Assembly: GCF_007829885.1 (NCBI RefSeq)
Contig: NZ_VIWW01000001.1
Location: 4,836,001 to 4,900,000, forward strand
Length of the DNA: 64,000 bases
Origin: Streptomyces brevispora
GTDB taxonomy: Bacteria > Actinomycetota > Actinomycetes > Streptomycetales > Streptomycetaceae
Direction of reading: 5' to 3'
The position numbers were made by a program, and so were the translations under genes. This document shows, piece after piece, positions 52,086-59,519 of this stretch. Each line of letters starts with the position of its first letter. The first letter of the stretch is position 1. The notes below the pieces were generated by a model. That model was not told the origin of the DNA and made no database searches. It saw only the letters and a program-made list of their open reading frames with translations.

Positions 52086-53192
52086 GTGCGTGAACTGCTC
52101 TCTGAACTGCGTGCCTGGGACGACGCCGGTACGCCCTTCGCCCTGGCGACCGTCGTCTCCGTCCGGGGCAGCGCCCCGCGGGCCCCCGGCGCGGCGATGG
52201 CGGTGACCGCCGACGGCGCGGTGGCGGGTAGCGTGTCCGGCGGCTGCGTCGAGGGCGCGGTGTACGAGGTGGCGGGCGAGGTGCTCGCCACCGGAAGCCC
52301 GCAGCTCCAGTCGTACGGGATCAGCGACGACGAGGCGTTCGGTGTCGGCCTGACCTGCGGCGGCACCATCGAGGTCCTGGTCGCGCCCTTCGCGGCGGAG
52401 GCCGACCGCGCATGGCTCCGGGGGGTCACCGACTCGATCGTGCGTGGTGAGCCCGTCGCCGTGGCCACCGTCCTGCCGGGCGCCGCGGCGGCCGGTGCCC
52501 GGCTGGTGGTCCGGGCCGGCAGCGCACGGGGCTCGCTCGGCAACGAGGGGCTCGACGCGGCCGTCACCGACGACGCCCGAGGCCTGCTCGCCCAGGGGGC
52601 GACCGGCCGGCAGTGGTACGGGGTGCGCGGGGAGCGCCGGATGCAGGACGTCCCCGTCTTCGTCCAGACGTACGCGCCACCGCCCCGCATGCTCGTCTTC
52701 GGCGCCATCGACCACGCGGCCGCGACCGCGCGCATCGGGTCGTTCCTCGGGTACCGGGTCACCGTGTGCGACGCCCGTCCGGCCTTCGCGACCCGTGAGC
52801 GGTTTCCCACCGCCGATGAGGTCGTCTGCGCCTGGCCGCACACCTATCTGTCGGACACGGACATCGACGGGCGCACGGTCGTCTGCGTCCTGACACACGA
52901 TCCGAAGTTCGATGTCCCGCTGCTGGTGTCCGCGTTGCGCACACCGGCCGCGTACATCGGTGTGATGGGGAGCCGGCGCACCCATCGCGACCGGCTCGCA
53001 CGGCTGCGGGAGGAAGGGGTGGACGAAGCCGATCTGGCCCGGCTCGCCTCACCCGTCGGGCTCGACCTGGGGGCCCGTACGCCGGAGGAGACGGCCGTCT
53101 CGATCGCGGCGGAGATCATTCAGCACCGCTGGGGCGGCACGGGGCGGCCGCTCGGCGAACTCAGGGGCGCGATCCACCACGAGCACCCGTAG
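52086..53192 (+). CDS. XdhC/CoxI family protein (molybdoenzyme maturation)
   Basis: A 368-residue protein with the XdhC/CoxI N-terminal domain (VVSVRGSAPRAPGAAMAV, then SVSGGCVEGAV) and a C-terminal Rossmann domain (MLVFGAIDHAAATARIG; GVMGSRRTHRDRL). Family members insert or sulfurate the molybdenum cofactor in xanthine or CO dehydrogenases. No molybdoenzyme is in this window, so its client must be elsewhere. GTG 52086 has GGAGG about seven nt upstream. TAGGGT at 52031-52036 could be a -10 element, but no -35 is clear. Confidence 0.88.
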   Translation: MRELLSELRAWDDAGTPFALATVVSVRGSAPRAPGAAMAVTADGAVAGSVSGGCVEGAVYEVAGEVLATGSPQLQSYGISDDEAFGVGLTCGGTIEVLVAPFAAEADRAWLRGVTDSIVRGEPVAVATVLPGAAAAGARLVVRAGSARGSLGNEGLDAAVTDDARGLLAQGATGRQWYGVRGERRMQDVPVFVQTYAPPPRMLVFGAIDHAAATARIGSFLGYRVTVCDARPAFATRERFPTADEVVCAWPHTYLSDTDIDGRTVVCVLTHDPKFDVPLLVSALRTPAAYIGVMGSRRTHRDRLARLREEGVDEADLARLASPVGLDLGARTPEETAVSIAAEIIQHRWGGTGRPLGELRGAIHHEHP

Positions 53193-53200
53193 CAGGGGGA

Positions 53201-53230
53201 ACGGGCAGGCCCGGAGACCCGGACCTGCCC
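53201..53230. terminator. Bidirectional terminator between the xdhC-like gene and the opp operon
   Basis: CGGGCAGGCCCGG (53201-53213) pairs with CCGGACCTGCCCG (53218-53230), 13 positions with one mismatch and a 4-nt loop, in the 57-nt gap between convergent genes. Confidence 0.78.
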
Positions 53231-53249
53231 GCACACACCGTTTCGGCCC

Positions 53250-54245
53250 CTAAGCCCGCGCCGCCACCGTCGCGTTCGCCCAGTGGCACGCCACCTGTGT
53301 CTCGCCGCCCCCGGCCAGCACGGGCAGATCCTTCGTACGGCACGCGTCCGCGACACCCGCGCGCTCCGCCTCGCCGGAGGCCAGGACCTGGCAGCGCACA
53401 TGGAAGCGGCAGCCGGACGGCACCTTGGACGGGTCCGGCGGCTCACCGGTCAGCACCACCGGATCGCCCTCCGCCTCCGGCAGCACCGACAGCAGCGCCT
53501 GGGTGTAGGGATGCCGGGGAGCCGTGAGGATCTGCTCGACGTCACCGGTCTCCACGATCCGGCCGAGATACATCACCGCCACCCGGTCCGCGATGTTCCA
53601 CGCCAGACCGAGATCGTGCGTGACCACCAGTGCGGACAGGCCCAGTTCGTCCCTCAGCCGCAGCAGCAGCGCCAGGATCTCGCCGCGCACCGAGGCGTCC
53701 AGCGAGGCCACCGGCTCGTCGGCCACGATGAGTTCCGGTTCCAGGACCAGGGCGCCCGCGATCACGACCCGCTGACGCTGACCGCCCGACAGCTCGTGCG
53801 GGTAGCGCAGGAAGAACCGCTCCGGGGGCCGCAGCCCCGCCCGGGACAGGGCGTCCGTCACCGCCGCCCGCTCGTCGCCGCCGTACCGGTGGATCCGCAG
53901 GCCCTCGGCCACGGCGTCGTACACCGTGTGCCGCGGGTTCAGCGAACCGCTGGGGTCCTGGAGCACCAGCTGGACCCGCTTGCGGTACGCCTTCAGCGCA
54001 CGGCTCCCGTAGTCCAGCGGCCTGCCGCCGAAGGTGATCTGCCCGGAGGTCGGCGGGACCAGGCCCAGCAGCGACCGGGCCAGCGTCGTCTTGCCGCACC
54101 CGGACTCGCCGACCAGTGCGACGATCTCGCCCGGCCTGATGTCCAGGTCGACCCCGTCCACGGCACGCGCGGGTTCGGCTCCGTGCCTGCCGGGGAAGGT
54201 GACCTGCAGCCCCTGCGCGCTGAGCAGGTCCGTGGTGGTGGTCAT
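53250..54245 (-). CDS. oppF: Oligopeptide ABC transporter ATP-binding protein (OppF-like)
   Basis: A 331-residue ABC ATPase. Walker A is GESGCGKTT, the signature LSGGQRQRVVIAGALV and Walker B LIVADEPVASLD. The C-terminal oligopeptide/dipeptide motif region ends in CRFHVRCQV, with Cys pairs that may bind an iron-sulfur cluster as in Opp/Dpp ATPases. It is the last gene of the operon. The start at 54245 has AAGGAG six nt upstream and overlaps the oppD stop by 4 nt. Confidence 0.93.
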   Translation of the reverse strand: MTTTTDLLSAQGLQVTFPGRHGAEPARAVDGVDLDIRPGEIVALVGESGCGKTTLARSLLGLVPPTSGQITFGGRPLDYGSRALKAYRKRVQLVLQDPSGSLNPRHTVYDAVAEGLRIHRYGGDERAAVTDALSRAGLRPPERFFLRYPHELSGGQRQRVVIAGALVLEPELIVADEPVASLDASVRGEILALLLRLRDELGLSALVVTHDLGLAWNIADRVAVMYLGRIVETGDVEQILTAPRHPYTQALLSVLPEAEGDPVVLTGEPPDPSKVPSGCRFHVRCQVLASGEAERAGVADACRTKDLPVLAGGGETQVACHWANATVAARA

Positions 54246-55270
54246 GATGTGCTCCTTGCTTCCTCGGCGCCCGGCAGGGCCGGGGCGGCGGCCCCTTCCG
54301 GGCCCACCAGCACGCAGGCGGCCTGGCGTCCGGGCCCGGAGTCCCGCAGCTCCTGGTCCTGTGTGGTGCAGGAGTCCAGGGCCACCGGACAGCGCGGGTG
54401 GAACGTGCAGCCGGCCGGCAGCGCCGACGGGTCGGGCGGATCGCCCGGCAGCCCCCGGGGAGCGAACCGGGAGGCCGGGTCCCCGATGCGCGGGAAGGCG
54501 CCCGACAGGGCCTTGCTGTACGGGTGGGTCGCGCTCTCGTAGACCTCGGACGCGGGGCCCTCCTCGACGACCCGCCCCGCGTACATCACCGCGAGCCGGT
54601 CGCAGGTGTCCGAGAGCACCGCCAGGTCGTGGCTGATCATGATCAGCCCGAGGTCCTGCTCGGAGACCAGCTCCTCGATCAGGCGCAGGATCTGCGCCTG
54701 GATCATCACGTCGAGGGCTGTCGTCGGCTCGTCGGCGATGATCAGCCCCGGATCGCAGGCGAGCGCCATCGCGATCATCACGCGCTGCCGCTGTCCGCCG
54801 GAGAGCTCGTGCGGATAGGCGTCCGCCCGCGCGGCGGGCAGCCCCACCTGTTCCAGCAGCTCGCCGGCCCGTTTCCTGGCGGCGGCCTGACTCGTCCGGC
54901 GGTGCAGCACGATCGGCTCGGCGATCTGGTCCCCGACGCGGTGCACCGCGTTGAGCGAGTGCATCGCGCCCTGGAAGACGATCGAGGCACCGGCCCAGCG
55001 CACGGCCCGGACCTGCCCCCACTTCATGCCGAGGACGTCCTCGCCGTTCAGCAGGATCTCACCGGAGACCTTCGTGCCGGCCGGCAGCAGACGCAGCAGC
55101 GCGAGCGCCAGCGTCGACTTCCCGCAGCCCGACTCCCCGGCGATGCCGAGTTTCCGGCCCGCTTCGACCTCCAGATTCACCCCGCGGACCGCCTGGGCCC
55201 CGCCGGCGTACGTCACCGTCAGGTCGCGTACCTGGAGAAGAGGCGTCTTGCGGATGCTCGTCGTGCTCAA
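54242..55270 (-). CDS. oppD: Oligopeptide ABC transporter ATP-binding protein (OppD-like)
   Basis: A 342-residue ABC ATPase. Walker A is GESGCGKST, the signature LSGGQRQRVMIAMAL, Walker B LIIADEPTTALD and the C-terminal oligopeptide region CTFHPRCPV. TTG 55270 is chosen: it overlaps the oppC stop (TTGA) and has a GGGGGTGG ribosome site upstream. No in-frame ATG or GTG lies near the family N-terminus. Confidence 0.91.
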   Translation of the reverse strand: MSTTSIRKTPLLQVRDLTVTYAGGAQAVRGVNLEVEAGRKLGIAGESGCGKSTLALALLRLLPAGTKVSGEILLNGEDVLGMKWGQVRAVRWAGASIVFQGAMHSLNAVHRVGDQIAEPIVLHRRTSQAAARKRAGELLEQVGLPAARADAYPHELSGGQRQRVMIAMALACDPGLIIADEPTTALDVMIQAQILRLIEELVSEQDLGLIMISHDLAVLSDTCDRLAVMYAGRVVEEGPASEVYESATHPYSKALSGAFPRIGDPASRFAPRGLPGDPPDPSALPAGCTFHPRCPVALDSCTTQDQELRDSGPGRQAACVLVGPEGAAAPALPGAEEARSTS

Positions 55271-56235
55271 CGGGCCACCCCCAGCTTGGGATTGAGGACG
55301 GACTCGATGGCGCGCCCGCACAGGGTGAACGCCAGCGCGACCAGGGCGATGGCGATACCGGGCGGCGCCAGGTACCACCAGTCGCCCGCGCTCACGGCGC
55401 CGGCCTCGCGCGCGTCCTGGAGCATGCCGCCCCATGAGGTGATGGTCGGGTCGCCGAGGCCGAGGAAGGCCAGGGTGGCCTCGGTCAGGATCGCGCTGGA
55501 GATCACCAGCGTGGTCTGGGCGAGGACCAGCGGCATCACGTTCGGCAGCACGTGACGGCTCATGATGTGGCCGTGGCCGCCGCCCAGCGCCCGGGCCCGT
55601 TCGATGTAGGGGCGGGACTCCACGGCCAGCGTCTGCGCCCGCACCAGACGGGCCGTCGTCGGCCAGGTGGTGACGCCGATCGCGATGATGACCGTCCACA
55701 GGGAGCGGTCCATCACGGTGGCGAGCGCGATCGCCAGGACCAGGGTCGGCATCACCAGGAACCAGTCGGTGACCCGCATCAGGACCGTCGAGTACCAGCC
55801 GCGGAAGTGTCCGGCGAGGATGCCGACGACCGTACCGATGGCGACGCACAGGAACGCCGCGAGCAGCCCCACCGTCAGCGAGACCCGTGCTCCCCACACC
55901 AGCAGGGCGAGCACGCTCCGTCCGAACTGGTCCGTGCCGAGCGGGAACTCACCGCTCGGCGCCTCCAGCGCACCGCCCGGGGCGGCGGTGACGCTCTGCG
56001 AGTCGGTACCGACCAGCGCCGGCGCGAACAGGGCGATCAGCCCGATCAGGATGAGCCCGGCCAGGCCCCACAGGCCGCCAGGGTGCCTGCGGTACTCGCG
56101 CCAGAAGCGGGCCACGGAGCGGCGCTTGCGGGCCCGTGCCAGCGCGCGAGGGCTTTTGGCCGCCGCGGCCCCGGGCCCTTCGGGCGTCGGCTTCTCGGCC
56201 TCGGGCGTGGAGGCGGGCATGGATTCGGCTCTCAT
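55267..56235 (-). CDS. oppC: Oligopeptide ABC transporter permease (OppC-like)
   Basis: A 322-residue permease with an Ala/Lys-rich cytoplasmic head, six hydrophobic segments and the EAA-type loop ERARALGGGHGHIMSRHVLPN. FPLGTDQFGRSVL is typical of the OppC/DppC family. It overlaps oppB (ATGA) and oppD (TTGA) by 4 nt each, so the permeases and ATPases are translationally coupled. Confidence 0.93.
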   Translation of the reverse strand: MRAESMPASTPEAEKPTPEGPGAAAAKSPRALARARKRRSVARFWREYRRHPGGLWGLAGLILIGLIALFAPALVGTDSQSVTAAPGGALEAPSGEFPLGTDQFGRSVLALLVWGARVSLTVGLLAAFLCVAIGTVVGILAGHFRGWYSTVLMRVTDWFLVMPTLVLAIALATVMDRSLWTVIIAIGVTTWPTTARLVRAQTLAVESRPYIERARALGGGHGHIMSRHVLPNVMPLVLAQTTLVISSAILTEATLAFLGLGDPTITSWGGMLQDAREAGAVSAGDWWYLAPPGIAIALVALAFTLCGRAIESVLNPKLGVAR

Positions 56236-57314
56236 CGGCCCACCCGGGGATCGAGCAGCGGATACAGCACATCGGCCAGGGTGTTCGCCAGGATCACCGC
56301 GGTGGCGAAGACGAAGAACAGCCCTTGGACGAGTGGCAGGTCAGGGACGCTGAGCCCCTGGTAGAAGAGGCCGCCCAGGCCCGGCCAGGAGAACACGGTC
56401 TCGACCAGGATCTGTCCGGCGACCACCTGCCCCAGGTTGACGAACATCAGCGTGAAGGCCGGCAGCATCGCGTTGGGGACGGCGTGCTTGCGGCGGACCG
56501 TGTCGTCGCGCAGCCCCTTCGCGCGGGCCGTCGTCAGATAGTCGCTGCCCATCTCGTCGAGCAGCGAGGAGCGCATCACCAGAAGCGTCTGCGCATAGCC
56601 GACCGCGACCAGGGTGATCACCGGGAGCACCATGTGGTGCGCGACATCGAGGACGTAGGCGAAGCCCGTCTCGGTGCCCGACTCCAGGCCGCCGGTCGGG
56701 AACATGCCCGGAATCGGCCCGATGCCCACCGAGAAGACGATGATCAGCAGCAGACCCAGCCAGAACGACGGCACCGAGTAGAGCGTGAGCGCGAGCGCGG
56801 TGTTGAACCGGTCGCTCATGGAACCGTTGCGCCAGGCGGTACGGGTACCCAGCCAGATGCCGAGCGCGCTGTAGAGGAGGTACGCCGTGCCGGTGAGCAG
56901 CAGCGTCGCCGGAAGCGCCTCGGTGATCTTGTCCATGACCGGGGCGTGGAACTGGAACGAGGTGCCGAAGTCGCCGGTGAGCGCGTCCCCCACGTAGCTG
57001 GTGAACTGCTGCCACATCGGCTGGTCGAGGCCGAACTGGTGACGCAGCGAGTCGAGCTGCTGCGCCGAGACGGGACGGCCGCCCGTCATCTGCTTCACCG
57101 GGTCGCTGGGGATGAGCCGGAAGAGGAAGAAGCTGGTGACCAGAACGGCGAACAGCGAGACTGCCGCGCCGACGATCTTGGCGGCCACGTACTTGAGGTA
57201 GGCCTTCGTGTTGCGCGCCCGTGGCCCGCGGCCGGCCGGTGGACCGGCCGGAGCCGGCCCGTCCGTGTCCGCATCCGCCTGTCTCACGAGCGCCGGAGTG
57301 CTGTCAGCTGTCAT
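56232..57314 (-). CDS. oppB: Oligopeptide ABC transporter permease (OppB-like)
   Basis: A 360-residue permease of the OppB/DppB family. It has an N-terminal membrane segment with FFLFRLIPSDP, GLDQPMWQQF next to it, and a cytoplasmic loop TARAKGLRDDTVRRKHAVPN. The start at 57314 is an ATG with only a weak GAGAG upstream. 130 nt with a hairpin separate it from the binding-protein gene. Confidence 0.91.
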   Translation of the reverse strand: MTADSTPALVRQADADTDGPAPAGPPAGRGPRARNTKAYLKYVAAKIVGAAVSLFAVLVTSFFLFRLIPSDPVKQMTGGRPVSAQQLDSLRHQFGLDQPMWQQFTSYVGDALTGDFGTSFQFHAPVMDKITEALPATLLLTGTAYLLYSALGIWLGTRTAWRNGSMSDRFNTALALTLYSVPSFWLGLLLIIVFSVGIGPIPGMFPTGGLESGTETGFAYVLDVAHHMVLPVITLVAVGYAQTLLVMRSSLLDEMGSDYLTTARAKGLRDDTVRRKHAVPNAMLPAFTLMFVNLGQVVAGQILVETVFSWPGLGGLFYQGLSVPDLPLVQGLFFVFATAVILANTLADVLYPLLDPRVGR

Positions 57315-57357
57315 GGGGGAACTCTCGTTGCTCGTGCTGCCCTTAGAGGGACCGGCC

Positions 57358-57385
57358 GGCGGGGCCGACTGATCGGGGCCCCGCC
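57358..57385 (-). terminator. Intercistronic hairpin between the binding-protein and oppB genes
   Basis: GGCGGGGCC (57358-57366) pairs with GGCCCCGCC (57377-57385), a 9-bp stem with a 10-nt loop, within the operon. In transporter operons such stems often stabilise or attenuate, giving more binding protein than permease; that role is inferred. Confidence 0.6.
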
Positions 57386-57444
57386 GCCGCTCTCTCTCAT
57401 CCCGTCCGCGGAACATACCCGCGGCCCGCGGAACTCCCGTGGAA

Positions 57445-59322
57445 CTACTCGCGGTCGTCCGAGGTGGTGCGACGGCGCCTCATGACGAGGAACCCGCCAC
57501 CCGCCAGGACCACGACGACGACCACGATGCCGATGACGACCCCGGTGGAGCCGGAGCCGCTGTCGCTGTCCGCGTCGCCGCCGCTGCCCGCCGGTACGGC
57601 CGACCACCAGCTCCAGTAGCCGTCCTGGCCGTAGATGTTGCCGGCCGCCTCGGGCATGGTCGTGATCGACTTGATCTGGTCGGTGCGGTAGGCCTCGACC
57701 GCGTTCGGGTACGCGATGACGTTCATGTACCCGGAGTCGTACATCCAGGACTGCATCTGCTTGACGATGTCCGCCCGCTTGGCCGGGTCGTACTCGGCGA
57801 GCTGCTTCTTGTACAGGTCGTCGTACGTCTTGTCACAGATGAAGTTGTCCGTGCTCGCGCTCGCCTTCGCCTTGGTCGGCAGGGCGGCGCAGGTGTGGAT
57901 GCCGAGGACGAAGTCCGGGTCCGGGTTGACGGACCAGCCGTCGAAGGCGAGGTCGTACTCACCGGCGTACCAGGGCACGGAGACGTCGTCGAGGCAGTCG
58001 ACCTTGAGGCCGATGCCGAGCTTGCCCCACCACTCCTTGAGGTACTTGCCGATCGCCTTGTCGTTGGGGTCCGTGGCGTGGCAGAGGATGCGCAGGTCGA
58101 GCGGCTTGCCGTCCTTGCCGACGCGCTGGTCACCCTTGAGCCTGTAGCCCGCCTGGTCCAGGAGCTGGGCCGCCTTGGCGGGGTCGTAGGCGAGGCTCTG
58201 GCTCCCGGACGGCTGCCAGTAGTACGCGGAGAAGCGCGGCGGGATGTAGCCCTGACCCTCGACGGCGTGGCCCTGGAAGACCTTGTCGATGATCGTCTTG
58301 CGGTCGATGGACAGGAAGAGCGCCTGACGGACCTTCTGGTCGAGCAGGGCCTTGTTGCCGTTGCCGAACTTCTTGCCGTCCTTGGTCTGCGCACCCGGGT
58401 TGGTGGCGAGGGCGAAGAACCGGCGGCCGGGGCCCTCGTTGACCTTGACGTTCTTCTCGCCCTTGAGCGACGCGGCCTGGGCGGGGGTCAGTGCGGGCGA
58501 GCCGGCGACGAAGGAGACCTCACCCTTGCGGAGTGCGGCGACCGCGGCGTCCTGGTCCTTGTAGGTCTTGAAGACCACCTCGTCGAACTTGGGCGAGCCG
58601 CGCCAGAAGTCCTTGTTGGCGGTGAGCTTCACATACTGGTCGACCTTGTAGTCGGACAGGATGAAGGGCCCGTTGCCCACTATCGGGAACTTCGTGTCGT
58701 TGTTGAACTTCGAGAAGTCCCCGACCTTCTCCCAGACGTGCTTGGGGACGATCGGAACGTCGAGCGCGGCCATGGTGGCCTGCGGCTCCTTGAGCTCGAT
58801 GACCAGCTTCGTCGGGCTGGGAGCCGTCACCTTCTTGAAGTTGGTGACGAAGTTGCCGTTGGCCTGGGCGGCGCCCTCGTCGGTCATGAGCTTGTTGAAC
58901 GTCCAGGCGGCGTCCTCGGCGGTGGCCTGCTGACCGTCGGACCACTTGGAGTTGGACCGAATGGTGTACGTCCACGTCAGCTTGTCCGCGGAAGGCTCCC
59001 ACTTGGTGGCGAGGCCCGGGATCGCGTGGTTGTCCTTGGCGTCGTAGTTCGTCAGGAAGTCGTACATCAGCCGGGAGACGCTGGTGCTCAGCAGCTTCTG
59101 GGCGAGGAACGGACTCAGTGAGTCGACGCTCTGCGCGACCGCGACGGTCAGTGTCGTCCTGCCGCTGTCGGCGGCCTGCGCCTGCTGGGGCGCGGCGGCC
59201 CCGAGGGGTACCCCTGGCACGACGGACGCGGCTGCGAGCCCGAGGGCGGCGGCACCGGAGGCCAGGAGGATACGCAGACGTGAGCGTGGCTGGGCGGCGT
59301 GTGGTGGAACTCTTTCGACCAT
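57445..59322 (-). CDS. Oligopeptide-type ABC substrate-binding protein with C-terminal membrane anchor
   Basis: A 625-residue family 5 (peptide-type) extracellular binding protein. It has an N-terminal Sec signal peptide (about residues 1-50, ending QAQAAD) without a lipobox Cys, a binding domain (about 55-570; TLTVAVAQSVDSLSPF and TWTYTIRSNSKWSDG are typical), a Gly/Ser/Asp-rich linker, one membrane helix (about 588-610) and a basic RRRR stop-transfer tail. Most Gram-positive binding proteins are lipoproteins, so a C-terminal helix as anchor is unusual. It opens the opp operon; ATG 59322 has a GAGG about 10 nt upstream. Confidence 0.92.
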   Translation of the reverse strand: MVERVPPHAAQPRSRLRILLASGAAALGLAAASVVPGVPLGAAAPQQAQAADSGRTTLTVAVAQSVDSLSPFLAQKLLSTSVSRLMYDFLTNYDAKDNHAIPGLATKWEPSADKLTWTYTIRSNSKWSDGQQATAEDAAWTFNKLMTDEGAAQANGNFVTNFKKVTAPSPTKLVIELKEPQATMAALDVPIVPKHVWEKVGDFSKFNNDTKFPIVGNGPFILSDYKVDQYVKLTANKDFWRGSPKFDEVVFKTYKDQDAAVAALRKGEVSFVAGSPALTPAQAASLKGEKNVKVNEGPGRRFFALATNPGAQTKDGKKFGNGNKALLDQKVRQALFLSIDRKTIIDKVFQGHAVEGQGYIPPRFSAYYWQPSGSQSLAYDPAKAAQLLDQAGYRLKGDQRVGKDGKPLDLRILCHATDPNDKAIGKYLKEWWGKLGIGLKVDCLDDVSVPWYAGEYDLAFDGWSVNPDPDFVLGIHTCAALPTKAKASASTDNFICDKTYDDLYKKQLAEYDPAKRADIVKQMQSWMYDSGYMNVIAYPNAVEAYRTDQIKSITTMPEAAGNIYGQDGYWSWWSAVPAGSGGDADSDSGSGSTGVVIGIVVVVVVLAGGGFLVMRRRRTTSDDRE

Positions 59323-59397
59323 CGTCAGGGACCTCGCGTCATGACTCGCACGGAGAAGGCGGGTTGATCTGTGGATCGCCAGCTGGTGAAGCGAAGG

Positions 59398-59425
59398 TTT
59401 ATCAGCGGTGGTCGAGCCGCGTCAA
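59398..59425 (-). promoter_or_regulatory. Candidate promoter of the opp operon
   Basis: Read on the minus strand: TTGACG (59425-59420), a 16-nt spacer, then GATAAA (59403-59398). Transcription would begin near 59390, about 70 nt before the binding-protein start. This rests on consensus only. Confidence 0.5.
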
Positions 59426-59463
59426 CGGTCATCGAAACGGCGTGTGGGCTGCGGGAATGCGCG

Positions 59464-59497
59464 GAGGGTCCGCACCGTGGACACGATGCGGACCCTC
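59464..59497 (-). terminator. Terminator after the MinD-like gene
   Basis: GAGGGTCCGCA (59464-59474) and TGCGGACCCTC (59487-59497) form an 11-bp perfect stem with a 12-nt loop, 22 nt after the MinD-like stop codon. It separates the type VII edge from the opp operon on the same strand. Confidence 0.8.
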
Positions 59498-59519
59498 ATT
59501 GGTTCAGACCTCTGACGCC

